DNA from: Cyanobacteria bacterium UBA2566
GTDB taxonomy: Bacteria; Cyanobacteriota; Cyanobacteriia; Cyanobacteriales; Desertifilaceae
NCBI GenBank assembly: GCA_002340255.1
Contig: DDLS01000080.1
Location: forward strand, 1 to 17,385
DNA: 17,385 nucleotides
Reading direction: 5' to 3'
Made by a program: the position numbers and the translations under genes. Numbering within the stretch: the first letter of the stretch is position 1; every line of letters starts with the position of its first letter. This document shows positions 1 through 6,808 of the stretch, in pieces. The notes under the pieces are model-generated. The model was not told the DNA's origin. It saw only the letters and a program-made list of their open reading frames with translations, and ran no database searches.

Positions 1-294
1 TTCCCAGAGTGAAAGAAGAGGGGTATCTTCTAGATTAATCGATAAATTGCTCCCACCACCTGCGTAGATAGCCACAGAAAGAGTATCCTTGAGTAAAATT
101 GTTGGCATATCTAATCTGACATAGAGTTTGCCTTGCTTGGGAGGATATTGAGGAACAAACTTTTGCCAAAATTGATCGAGATCCTGCTCATTACCAGAGA
201 TTTTTTTGAAACCCAAAATTTTTCTGAGGACTTTCTCAATTAATGCCTGATCGTGATTTCCTTCGACTCCAATCAGGGCATATTTCTGGGTCAC
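1..294 (-). CDS. DUF3226 / TOPRIM-like protein, 3' end outside window
   Basis: Partial gene; the first 98 codons are visible and the frame is open to the left edge. I chose the GTG at 294-292 because an AGGAGGT ribosome-binding site lies 7 nt upstream (301-307). A TTG immediately before it is the alternative start, and an in-frame TAG lies further upstream. The N-terminus VTQKYALIGVEGNHDQ carries the G-V-E-G-N-x-D signature seen in DUF3226 proteins. These are thought to have a TOPRIM-like fold related to OLD-family nucleases (family knowledge). The GTG overlaps the ancestral TGA stop of the ATPase gene upstream by 4 nt (GTGA), so the two were built as one translationally coupled unit. The partner is now broken, so this product may lack its ATPase. 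The molecular activity of DUF3226 proteins is not established. Confidence 0.8.
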   Translation of the reverse strand, partial: MTQKYALIGVEGNHDQALIEKVLRKILGFKKISGNEQDLDQFWQKFVPQYPPKQGKLYVRLDMPTILLKDTLSVAIYAGGGSNLSINLEDTPLLSLWE

Positions 295-1200
295 CAACGC
301 ACCTCCTGACCTAAATTTTCTCGAAGTCTTTTTAATCGCTCCCTAGGATGTCTGGTCACTTTGGTTTTATTATGGCCCTGTTCTAAACGATAGAAGACTA
401 AGTTTCTTATGTTGAATATAAATACTGGCTTGATTACTCACTGTTTGGGGATTGATCAATATTTCTAAATCTTCAATATCCTCATCCATAATCTTGAGTA
501 ATTGGATGACATCAGACTTAAAATTTTCAAAGTTTGCTTTGGATAGTAGCCGAAGTTGACCAAAGTTAGAACGATGGGACTCAGAGGTTATAATATCGAT
601 GGGTAACGAAAATTTTTTCCATTCTTTTTTTGATTCGGGCAAAATCAAAGCTTTTCCCGTACCCTCAAATATAATCTTTCGTCCTACTCCTACAGGAATC
701 ATACCCTTCAGATTAGGGGATTTTGGGTTTTGTGTTATTTCGATATCCAGTTCTAACCGAGAGCTGGTTTCTTGAAATTCTTTTTCATATTCTTCAAAAA
801 CATCTTCAGGAGTCACAGGTTCAGGTTTTACAAAGAAGCGGATTTCTTCTCGATCTTGATAATTGATGGCGATCTCTTTAATTGCTGAAGCACCTTGGCT
901 GGAGATTTTAATTCCGGTTGGAATTGACTCTGCTTCGAGTATTTGAGGTTGTTTCGGAAATAACCATTGGAGAGATTCAAACCTGGAACTGGAGAGTCTA
1001 ATAGCACCTTCTCTGAGTCTGGATAAGGTTAGCCAAGTTTTAATGTCTAGGGGATTGGTATACAAAAGTAGTACCTCTAGAACACTGGTTTTACCACAGT
1101 TATTCATGCCAACCAGAAGGTTAATTTGTCCGAGATCTTTGAGTTCTAAATCTTGTAGTCCTCGAAATTGATGGATGGTTACCGTGTCTAGAGGATACAT
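291..1200 (-). pseudogene. AAA/ABC-type ATPase, internally deleted and frameshifted
   Basis: The open frame from ATG 1200 encodes 276 residues and stops at 370. It begins with the fold of SMC/RecF/OLD-like ATPases: TVTIHQFRGLQDLELKDLGQINLLVG followed by Walker A G31-MNNC-GKT38. The frame ends soon after SIYIQHKKLSLL, where full-length relatives continue with a signature motif, Walker B and an H-loop; none of these is present. Directly downstream another frame reads LVFYRLEQGHNKTK, continues basic through RERLKRLR, ends GQEVRW and stops with TGA at 293-291. That resembles the normal C-terminal tail of the same family. The junction lies near 391-402, where both readings are plausible (CTTAGTCTTCTA). 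I infer an internal deletion of roughly 100-150 codons with loss of frame. A 276-aa N-terminal fragment could still be made but should not hydrolyse ATP normally. The start has no strong ribosome-binding site. An assembly error is the alternative explanation. Confidence 0.75.
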
Positions 1201-1259
1201 GAGTATAGAGCGCTTGGCGCTGGGAATGGGTAATCGGTCAATGGTATTAGAAAAACCTA

Positions 1260-2426
1260 CTACAAAATACCGATCGCATGTAAAATGCCTTTACCACTGA
1301 ATAATTCCACCAGTAGGGCAATGAAGCCCAGCATCGCTAACCGACCATTCCAGACCTCGGCACTGGTGGTGATGCCCATTTCCCAGCGCTCTTGAGGATA
1401 CATTTTTAATTGATCGGAAGGACGCACGACATCGGAGAATTTCTGACTCGGAGAGTTGAGCGAATCAATCACTAAGTCAGCTAAATCATTAATAAATCCG
1501 GCATGGGTATCGAGAGCAGGAACGCGGCGGAAATTGGTAATTCCGGCTTCTTCAGCGACTTCTCGATATTCAATATCAATTTCTTGTAGAGTTTCAATAT
1601 GTTCGCTCACAAAGCTAATGGGAATCACCAGCACATCTTTAACTTGTTTTTCTCCCAATTCTTCTAGAGCATCTTCTGTATAAGGTTGTAACCATTCCAC
1701 TGGGCCAACGCGGCTTTGATAGGCTAGGGTATGGGGATTGGGACGGTTAAGAGTTTTGACGATTAGGGATGTACAGGCTTCAATTTCTCTTTGATAGGGA
1801 TCGCCTGCTTCTTCGACATAACTGACGGGAACCCCATGGGCACTAAAAAACAGATGCACTCGATCGGGGTGTTCAAATTGGTCTAATTGTTGGGCAATTA
1901 AGTCTGCCATCGCTTGGAGATAGCCGGGGCGATCGTACCAGGAGGAAATGAGGCTATATTTAATGTTATTCCCTAGTACCGCGTCTTCTTCCCAGAGTTT
2001 TTCTAGGACTCGGAAGCTTGAACCACTGGTGCTAATGGAAAATTGGGGATAGAGGGGCAGAATGACTAGATGATCGATTTTATCTTGTTTGATTTCGGCG
2101 ATCGCATCTTCCGTAAACGGATACCAATAGCGCATTCCTACATATATTTTCGCTTCTTGCCCCTTTTGAGCTAAACTTGCTTCCAAGGCTTGCGCTTGTT
2201 CTTCCGTAATTTTGCGTAATGGAGACCCACCCCCAATTTGCTTATAATTCTCTTGAGATTTCTTGTAGCGACTACTGGAAATGAACCAGGCTAAGGGTTT
2301 CTGTAACCAGGTCACCGGCAATCGGATAATTTCTGGATCGGAAAACAGATTAAATAAGAACGGGCGAACATCCTCTAGTTTTTCCGGCCCACCTAAATTT
2401 AAGAGCAAAACCCCAACACGACCCAT
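1260..2426 (-). CDS. hemH: ferrochelatase with C-terminal CAB-like helix
   Basis: Inserts ferrous iron into protoporphyrin IX, the last step of protoheme synthesis, competing with chlorophyll synthesis for the same substrate. The 388 residues begin MGRVGVLLLNLGGPEKLEDV and include the family marks GGGSPL (65-70), SAHGVP (195-200, with catalytic His197), QSRVGPVEWLQPYT (237-250) and SEHIETLQEID (274-284, catalytic Glu region). After a linker rich in Pro and Ser (about 325-345) comes a single hydrophobic helix with E357-V-W-N-G-R-L-A-M-L-G-F, the chlorophyll-a/b-binding (CAB, HLIP-like) motif found on cyanobacterial and plastid ferrochelatases. The protein is therefore probably thylakoid-attached. 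The ATG at 2426 has an AAGGAAA stretch about 13 nt upstream. The gene is complete and intact. The 108-bp gap to the MBL gene upstream leaves room for its own promoter, but I could not identify convincing boxes. Confidence 0.97.
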   Translation of the reverse strand: MGRVGVLLLNLGGPEKLEDVRPFLFNLFSDPEIIRLPVTWLQKPLAWFISSSRYKKSQENYKQIGGGSPLRKITEEQAQALEASLAQKGQEAKIYVGMRYWYPFTEDAIAEIKQDKIDHLVILPLYPQFSISTSGSSFRVLEKLWEEDAVLGNNIKYSLISSWYDRPGYLQAMADLIAQQLDQFEHPDRVHLFFSAHGVPVSYVEEAGDPYQREIEACTSLIVKTLNRPNPHTLAYQSRVGPVEWLQPYTEDALEELGEKQVKDVLVIPISFVSEHIETLQEIDIEYREVAEEAGITNFRRVPALDTHAGFINDLADLVIDSLNSPSQKFSDVVRPSDQLKMYPQERWEMGITTSAEVWNGRLAMLGFIALLVELFSGKGILHAIGIL

Positions 2427-2534
2427 AATTTCTTTGGTTTCCTTGTAAGTAACTATCTTATCTTTGTTACTGATTTTAACATTAATAGTTCTCTCTTAAC
2501 ATACCTCTAGGAGAGAAAGTTTAGCGATAGAGGG

Positions 2535-4139
2535 TTATTCAACCCGGTGATGGGCAAAGACGGGACACAAGCCATCGGGACTAACGCGAAATTCAAACAG
2601 GGCCGAGGCTGGGTTCCAACAGCGATGTCCCCGATAATGGGCACAGTTGCCGCAACAATCGAGATTTGCTGGCATTTTGGGCATCCCTTGGGCTAGCAAT
2701 TCTCGTTGAGAGAGACCTCGAATCACTAACTCTTCTCCTTGCCAACGGGCTTCCAGAATGCCGGTGTCGCTGAAGTGTTGCCAACGGCGATCGCGGGTAA
2801 TGGGTTCGGGTAACTCAATCTGAACCGTGGTCTCTAGTTCTGTTAATTCTCCTTCATAATGGGTTTCCGGAGCGGCTGGTTGAATGAAGGTCTCACCGAT
2901 AGGTAACTCTACTCGTTTATTCGCTTGAGGACAATGGAGATGATAGCGATTTTGCAGTTCTTCTAAACCGGCTAAATCTTCTAGATAAGAAGAACTGCCA
3001 TGGAAAAAAATAATGTGTTGGGGACGAATATTATGAATCAGTTGGGTGGTTCCTAAACCATCACAATGTTGGGAAAACAGATAGGTTTCAAGTTTTACAC
3101 CTTCAATGGTGTCTAAGGTTTGGGTCAGTTGGGCCGTATCTTCAGCATGTTCAGAGAGCAAGACTAACCAGCGATCGGGGTTAGGTTCAAGCCACTGCTG
3201 GAGATTCGAGTGGCGATGGGCAACAACAATAGAGGGATATCGCGGAAGTTGACCCGAGTTGCGATCGGATGGAAGCCGACGCAATTGGGGACGGACGCGC
3301 TCATCCCAAAAGAGAGATTGATGTTGGGCAAAATTTTGCACATTGCTGGGCAGATGGGGTAAAATCTCTAGGTAGGCATCGCAACCTCTGGCAATAGTTT
3401 CATCAACCCAAATATCGATATCTTGCCCCGTAAACTGATGGTGAGAGCGCAGCAACATCAGCAATTCTTGACCGAGACCGAGAACGGGAACTGGTAGCAA
3501 TACTGATTTTTGCTGCTTCAGGATAGTGTAAATTCGCGAAGCTAGATGGTTTTCTTGATGGCGGCGGTTGGGATGACGAGCGGTTCCATAACTGGCTTCG
3601 ATAATCAGCACATCCGGTTGCAGTCCCCGGACTTCTTCAATCCGCATCCGTTCTACGAGCCGGGAGTTGGAGGAAAAGTAATCTCCGGTGTAGAAGAGGG
3701 TGTAGCGGCGCTCTGGAGCGGTATAGGTGAGCAGCAGGGAGGCGGCTCCAGGCAGATGACCGCAGGGATAGAGTTCGGCGCTTAGATGGGGTTTGAGCAG
3801 TTGGGGCGATCGCCACTCTAAAGCCTGACTGCTTTCCGGTTCTAGTCCATGTAGAGAGAGGAGTTGCCGGGTGACTTCACTGCCATAAATCGGCACATCC
3901 GGAAACTGAAGCGATAAACTGGGAAGGCCGCGACAATGATCGGGATGGGCATGGGAACAGAAGACGATATCCGGTGGCTCAATGGAACGAAGGGGGTCTA
4001 TCTGATGTAAACCGCAGTCAAGTAAGATGCGATAGGGGCCTATCCGCACCAGTAGACAGACTCCATCCCCAGATTGACCGGTACCGTAGGGAATGCATTC
4101 AAGGGTAACCAAGAGTTGATACGCCAGTAGGGTGGGCAA
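2535..4139 (-). CDS. MBL-fold, beta-CASP-like hydrolase with C-terminal Cys motif
   Basis: Metallo-beta-lactamase-fold protein of the RNase J / CPSF-73 type; a nuclease role is inferred from the fold only. Visible metal ligands are H63-A-H65-P-D67-H68, His128 in PCGHLPGAAS, and D153 in YTGD. A beta-CASP-like segment follows (LLPVPVLGLGQELLMLL and later IIFFHGSSSYLEDL). Near the end sit four cysteines, C496-x2-C499-x7-C507-x17-C525, in GNCAHYRGHRCWNPASALFE and DGLCPVF. That spacing suits a zinc or iron-sulfur site, but this is inference. At 534 aa it is a complete member of a cyanobacterial group. The start is uncertain. The longest frame begins with TTG at 4139, inside an inverted repeat and without a Shine-Dalgarno sequence. 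A second TTG at 4112, giving MVTLECIPYG, may be nearer to the true N-terminus. Confidence 0.85.
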   Translation of the reverse strand: MPTLLAYQLLVTLECIPYGTGQSGDGVCLLVRIGPYRILLDCGLHQIDPLRSIEPPDIVFCSHAHPDHCRGLPSLSLQFPDVPIYGSEVTRQLLSLHGLEPESSQALEWRSPQLLKPHLSAELYPCGHLPGAASLLLTYTAPERRYTLFYTGDYFSSNSRLVERMRIEEVRGLQPDVLIIEASYGTARHPNRRHQENHLASRIYTILKQQKSVLLPVPVLGLGQELLMLLRSHHQFTGQDIDIWVDETIARGCDAYLEILPHLPSNVQNFAQHQSLFWDERVRPQLRRLPSDRNSGQLPRYPSIVVAHRHSNLQQWLEPNPDRWLVLLSEHAEDTAQLTQTLDTIEGVKLETYLFSQHCDGLGTTQLIHNIRPQHIIFFHGSSSYLEDLAGLEELQNRYHLHCPQANKRVELPIGETFIQPAAPETHYEGELTELETTVQIELPEPITRDRRWQHFSDTGILEARWQGEELVIRGLSQRELLAQGMPKMPANLDCCGNCAHYRGHRCWNPASALFEFRVSPDGLCPVFAHHRVE

Positions 4140-4191
4140 GAGAATGAGCGATAGTATTAAAATTATACAACTGTTGCCCGGCCCACCCTAC
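4127..4191. repeat. 11-bp inverted repeat GTAGGGTGGGC
   Basis: GTAGGGTGGGC at 4127-4137 is matched by a perfect inverted copy, GCCCACCCTAC, at 4181-4191. A secondary complement is GGGCAA (4134-4139) with TTGCCC (4174-4179). The pair lies between the MBL gene and the 40-aa gene, and its left arm overlaps the first codons of the longest MBL reading frame. A solo copy of the same word (GTAGGGTGGGCAA) occurs at 5668-5680, so this is a dispersed element rather than a gene-specific operator. It could act as a stem-loop at the 3' end of the 40-aa gene transcript. Confidence 0.65.
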
Positions 4192-4197
4192 GGATGG

Positions 4198-4320
4198 TTA
4201 ATGGGCAGAACCGTTACCGTGGTAGTTGTCAGAATCGTAGAACCCGTTTTTGGTGCCAAAAAATAAGGTGGTTACGGTAAAGATGACAGTAAGAATGACT
4301 AAAACCAATTTAATATCCAT
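4198..4320 (-). CDS. 40-aa single-helix membrane protein
   Basis: Short complete frame from ATG 4320 to TAA at 4200-4198. Residues 4-21 (KLVLVILTVIFTVTTLFF) form one hydrophobic membrane helix. It is followed by a polar, glycine- and aromatic-rich tail, GTKNGFYDSDNYHGNGSAH. This organisation (short charged N-terminus, one helix, compact conserved-looking tail) is typical of small subunits of cyanobacterial membrane complexes, and the sequence looks like a real protein rather than random translation. I do not recognise the family with certainty and assign no function; a small thylakoid-complex subunit is one hypothesis. No good ribosome-binding site is visible. A promoter-like pair lies so close to the ATG that the mRNA could be nearly leaderless. 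It sits alone between the MBL gene and the 102-aa gene, same strand. Confidence 0.7.
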   Translation of the reverse strand: MDIKLVLVILTVIFTVTTLFFGTKNGFYDSDNYHGNGSAH

Positions 4321-4329
4321 CGTCTTGTG

Positions 4330-4357
4330 ATTATGATTTAAGGTTTTCAGTTGTGAA
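4330..4357 (-). promoter_or_regulatory. possible promoter of the 40-aa gene
   Basis: Reading on the minus strand, TTCACA (4357-4352) is followed after 16 nt by CATAAT (4335-4330). Each hexamer matches the sigma70 consensus at 5 of 6 positions. The -10 element ends only 9 nt before the ATG at 4320, so transcription would begin almost at the start codon. Not proven; AT-rich spacers often contain such pairs by chance. Confidence 0.3.
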
Positions 4358-4409
4358 TGATAGCGTATTAGGCCGAGGGGCGATCGCTAGGGTTTAGATG
4401 CGTTCTGCG

Positions 4410-4718
4410 TTAATCAGAGTTGGATTCCGGGTGTGGCTGGATTTGTTCCGCTTCTGGGCACTCTTCCGAGACCAGGAATTCACTATTGCCCTTGGGGAAA
4501 TTAGAGAGCTTTTGGGTGACTGCACCAATGCTTTCTAGGCGAACCATTTCTTCCCAAGCACAGATCTCATCCTCCTCTTCTGTCTCATACCGAATCGTGA
4601 CTAAATCTCCTTCGATTTCTAGAACGCGGGCGCGTTCTATCCAGCGTTGCTGGTCTCGCAAGAAAATCCAGATTTCACGACCCTCGGAGCAGAGTTGATA
4701 GATCTTGCGATGTAGCAT
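4410..4718 (-). CDS. conserved cyanobacterial 102-aa protein (DUF6679-like)
   Basis: Starts MLHRKIYQLCSEGREIWIFL at ATG 4718 and is complete at 102 residues. The first ~72 residues look like a small beta-rich, well-packed domain: R-D-Q-Q-R-W-I-E-R-A-R-V-L, then DLVTIRYETEEEDEICAWEE, then VRLESIGAVTQKL. The last ~30 residues are acidic and probably disordered. It resembles a family I know only as a cyanobacterial protein of unknown function, probably DUF6679; that assignment is from memory. There are no catalytic motifs, signal peptide or membrane helix. It reads away from the divergent creatininase-family gene, with a 162-bp spacer at 4719-4880 that must hold promoters for both directions, though no convincing pair stood out. 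Function unknown. Confidence 0.75.
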   Translation of the reverse strand: MLHRKIYQLCSEGREIWIFLRDQQRWIERARVLEIEGDLVTIRYETEEEDEICAWEEMVRLESIGAVTQKLSNFPKGNSEFLVSEECPEAEQIQPHPESNSD

Positions 4719-4880
4719 AATTGGCTAGTGATATGTGGCTTTATAATTGGGCTTCTCAAATGTTATCGCTTATTCTAGCCATAGAACCATACAATTTGGG
4801 CAAATTTGCTAAATTGAGCCATTTTTTTTGGTCTGAGCCAATCTTCTTCCCCGAACCTGGAGAGTTTGCTACCCTAGAGG

Positions 4881-5663
4881 ATGCCCTATCTGCCCTTTAG
4901 TCTCATGTTGCTCCATCTCTCCACCTGGCCGGAAGTCGAAGGTTACCTGAAAGAGTCTACAGGTTTAATTTTGCCCATTGGCTCGACGGAACAACACGGG
5001 CCAACGGGCTTGATTGGTACAGATGCTATTTGTGCAGAGGCGATCGCCAAAGGAGTCGGTGAAAAAACTCATGCCCTAGTCGGCCCTACCATCAATGTTG
5101 GTATGGCTCTCCATCACACGGCTTTTCCCGGAACCATGAGCCTCCAACCCTCTACATTGATTTTGGTGATTAAGGACTATATTACCTATTTAGCCCAAGC
5201 GGGGTTTACCAAATTCTTCTTTATCAATGGTCATGGGGGTAATATGGCTCCTATGAAAGCTGCCTTTTCTGAAGTCTATACCCATCTAGCCCAATTAAAC
5301 ATCGACCCCGAAGGAAAGGTCACCTGCCATTTAGCCAACTGGTTTATGTGTCGCAGTGTCTATAAACGGGCCCAAGAGTTATATGGCGATCAAGAAGGAT
5401 CTCACGCGACACCGAGCGAAGTGGCACTGACTCAATACGTTTATCCCGACTCGATTAAAACTGCACCCCTGTCTCCAGAAGTTGGCAAAGGTCATCCCAT
5501 CACTACCCCGGCAGAATTCCGTCGCCATTATCCGGATGGTCGCATGGGATCAAATCCTGCGTTAGCCACACCAGAACATGGTAAGGAGTTTTATGAGTTA
5601 GCGGTGGAAGAGCTGAGTACAAGCTATGAGAAATTTGTCGGGAAGACAGCTCTTTCTCGGTAG
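4881..5663 (+). CDS. creatininase-family metal-dependent amidohydrolase
   Basis: Creatininase-fold protein, about 252-260 aa. Metal-binding residues of the family are visible: E37 and H39 in IGSTEQHGP, D48 in IGTDAI, the histidine in FFINGHGGN, and the glutamate in SHATPSEVAL. Relatives act on cyclic amides or on peptide and pterin/flavin-type precursors; the actual substrate here cannot be told from the sequence. The longest frame starts at ATG 4881, where the only purine-rich stretch (TAGAGG) is too close to the codon. The internal ATG at 4905 (MLLHLSTWPEVEGYL) matches my recollection of where homologs begin and may be the true start. The gene stands alone, divergent from the 102-aa gene and convergent with the broken Rpn gene. 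It is not a confident creatininase in the strict sense. Confidence 0.88.
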   Translation: MPYLPFSLMLLHLSTWPEVEGYLKESTGLILPIGSTEQHGPTGLIGTDAICAEAIAKGVGEKTHALVGPTINVGMALHHTAFPGTMSLQPSTLILVIKDYITYLAQAGFTKFFFINGHGGNMAPMKAAFSEVYTHLAQLNIDPEGKVTCHLANWFMCRSVYKRAQELYGDQEGSHATPSEVALTQYVYPDSIKTAPLSPEVGKGHPITTPAEFRRHYPDGRMGSNPALATPEHGKEFYELAVEELSTSYEKFVGKTALSR

Positions 5664-5667
5664 ATTT

Positions 5668-5680
5668 GTAGGGTGGGCAA
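5668..5680 (+). repeat. solo GTAGGGTGGGCAA repeat unit
   Basis: GTAGGGTGGGCAA directly after the creatininase-family gene is identical to the left arm of the inverted repeat at 4127-4139. No inverted partner follows nearby. It looks like a half copy of the same dispersed element. Confidence 0.5.
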
Positions 5681-5714
5681 GTCTAGGTCGGAAAATTCTC
5701 AATTCTTTCATTTT

Positions 5715-5740
5715 GTAGGGGCCATTCATGAATTGCCCCT
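5715..5740. repeat. GTAGGGG-type palindromic repeat between convergent genes
   Basis: Imperfect palindrome with arms GGGGC-N-ATTCA and TGAAT-N-GCCCC centred on TTCATGAA. It shares its centre and GTAGGGG edge with the element at 6763-6790, so both belong to one dispersed family. It lies where the creatininase-family gene and the Rpn gene meet tail to tail and could form a hairpin at the 3' end of both transcripts, but there is no clear T-tract. Confidence 0.6.
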
Positions 5741-5775
5741 TGCCTCCCCTAGGTTATAGTCTTAACTTGTTACCA

Positions 5776-6727
5776 TTACCCATTACCGCGCGGAGCGCTG
5801 TAGCGATCGAGTAGCTCTTGCCGAGACAACCTCATAATGGCTTCTGTTCTCTCTAAAGGCGATCGCTCCATCAAAGGATCGATAATTTGGGCTAGGCGAT
5901 CGTCAATTTCCCCAAACTTTACTTGCAACATGCTCTCTACCATCATCCGCTCTACTCGTTGAGTAGTCTGTTCAGTAGCCTGTTGAGTAGCCTGTTCAAC
6001 AGCTTGTTCAACAGCCGCTTCTACGTCCCTTTCTAATCGTTGTAAAAAAACGGTTGTTAGATCCATTATTAACTCCCGATCGCTGCGATCTAAATCTTGA
6101 CGTTTTTCTAATAGTGTCAATAACCCGTAGAGCAATTCTAGCGTCTTTCCTCTAAAACGATGAACTTCCGGCAAAGCTTTAAGTTCTGCGATCGCCTCTT
6201 TCTGAACTCTCCCTCTTCCTAACAATCTTAACCACAAGGTTTCTGGAATCTTGTCCAGTTGATGTAATGACCACAATTCCCGCTTTGAACCCTGATGCCA
6301 AGGGATAGATCCCTGGGGGGTAATTTTCCGGTGCAGGGAAAGCGGCAAAGCTCCTTAAGAGATCTTCCGAAGCTGTTGGAGATAAAATCCATAATTGGGG
6401 AATCTGGCGATCGCTAAATTTCGCCTCTTCCCGGTTCGCCTTGCGCCTCAGTTGAGCCTCTAAATCCCAAGTTTTCTCTAGACAACTACGGATTTCCTCT
6501 GCTTGAACTGGATTCCGAAAAGGTTCAAATACCGTTGGCGCTTGGCTTAGAGTTGCCAAGAGTCCCAATTGAGCTATTCCTTCGGGATTCGGAGAAGATG
6601 GCATAAAAAATACATCTATTTCGCGAACCTCTGAGACCACATCTAAACTGATTTTCACTTCTCCAAAAGGTTTGAGCAACTCTTGGAGATATTCTTTAGC
6701 AAACTGGTCATGGGCAAAACGAGTCAT
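5776..6727 (-). pseudogene. Rpn/YhgA-type putative nuclease, frameshifted
   Basis: Two overlapping minus-strand frames together make one protein. The first (ATG 6727) begins MTRFAHDQFAKEYLQELLKP and includes VVSEVREIDVFF, a PD-(D/E)XK-like core of the Rpn family (recombination-promoting nuclease / putative transposase). It then reads FKAGIVVI and drifts into unrelated residues. The second frame picks up HQLDKIPETLWLRLLGRGRV and ends at 5776. Removing one base, the A at 6265, joins GIVVI to HQLDKIP and gives an uninterrupted 316-aa protein, consistent with the length I recall for such proteins. The C-terminal half has a polar coiled coil of VEQA/ATEQ repeats (DNA repeats at about 5958-6012) and a DUF4351-like tail. 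As read, the gene is inactivated by a +1 frameshift; a sequencing error is possible. Its HIP1 content matches the neighbours. A promoter was not identified. Confidence 0.85.
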
Positions 6728-6762
6728 AATTTGCTCTTAAAAATTGTGAAACCCAGTATAGT

Positions 6763-6790
6763 GTAGGGGTGATTCATGAATCACTCCTAC
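6763..6790. repeat. 28-bp palindromic repeat, GTAGGGGTGATTC arms
   Basis: GTAGGGGTGATTC reads into its inverted copy GAATCACTCCTAC through a central AT, with a single mismatched pair. It is the best-preserved palindrome of the window and lies in the 81-bp spacer between the lipid kinase stop (6809) and the Rpn start (6727), both minus strand. It could end the kinase transcript, though no T-run follows. It shares the GTAGGGG edge and TTCATGAA centre with 5715-5740. Confidence 0.75.
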
Positions 6791-6808
6791 ATGGCGATCG
6801 CCCTACGA

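Noticed and set aside
2427..2460. GTAAC-N12-GTTAC palindrome upstream of hemH as an NtcA site
   Set aside because: NtcA sites need GTA-N8-TAC; the spacing here does not fit.
2489..2517. Inverted repeat TTCTCTC/GAGAGAA between the MBL gene and hemH
   Set aside because: Short, low-complexity arms with a 15-nt loop and no T-run on the minus strand; not strong enough to call a terminator.
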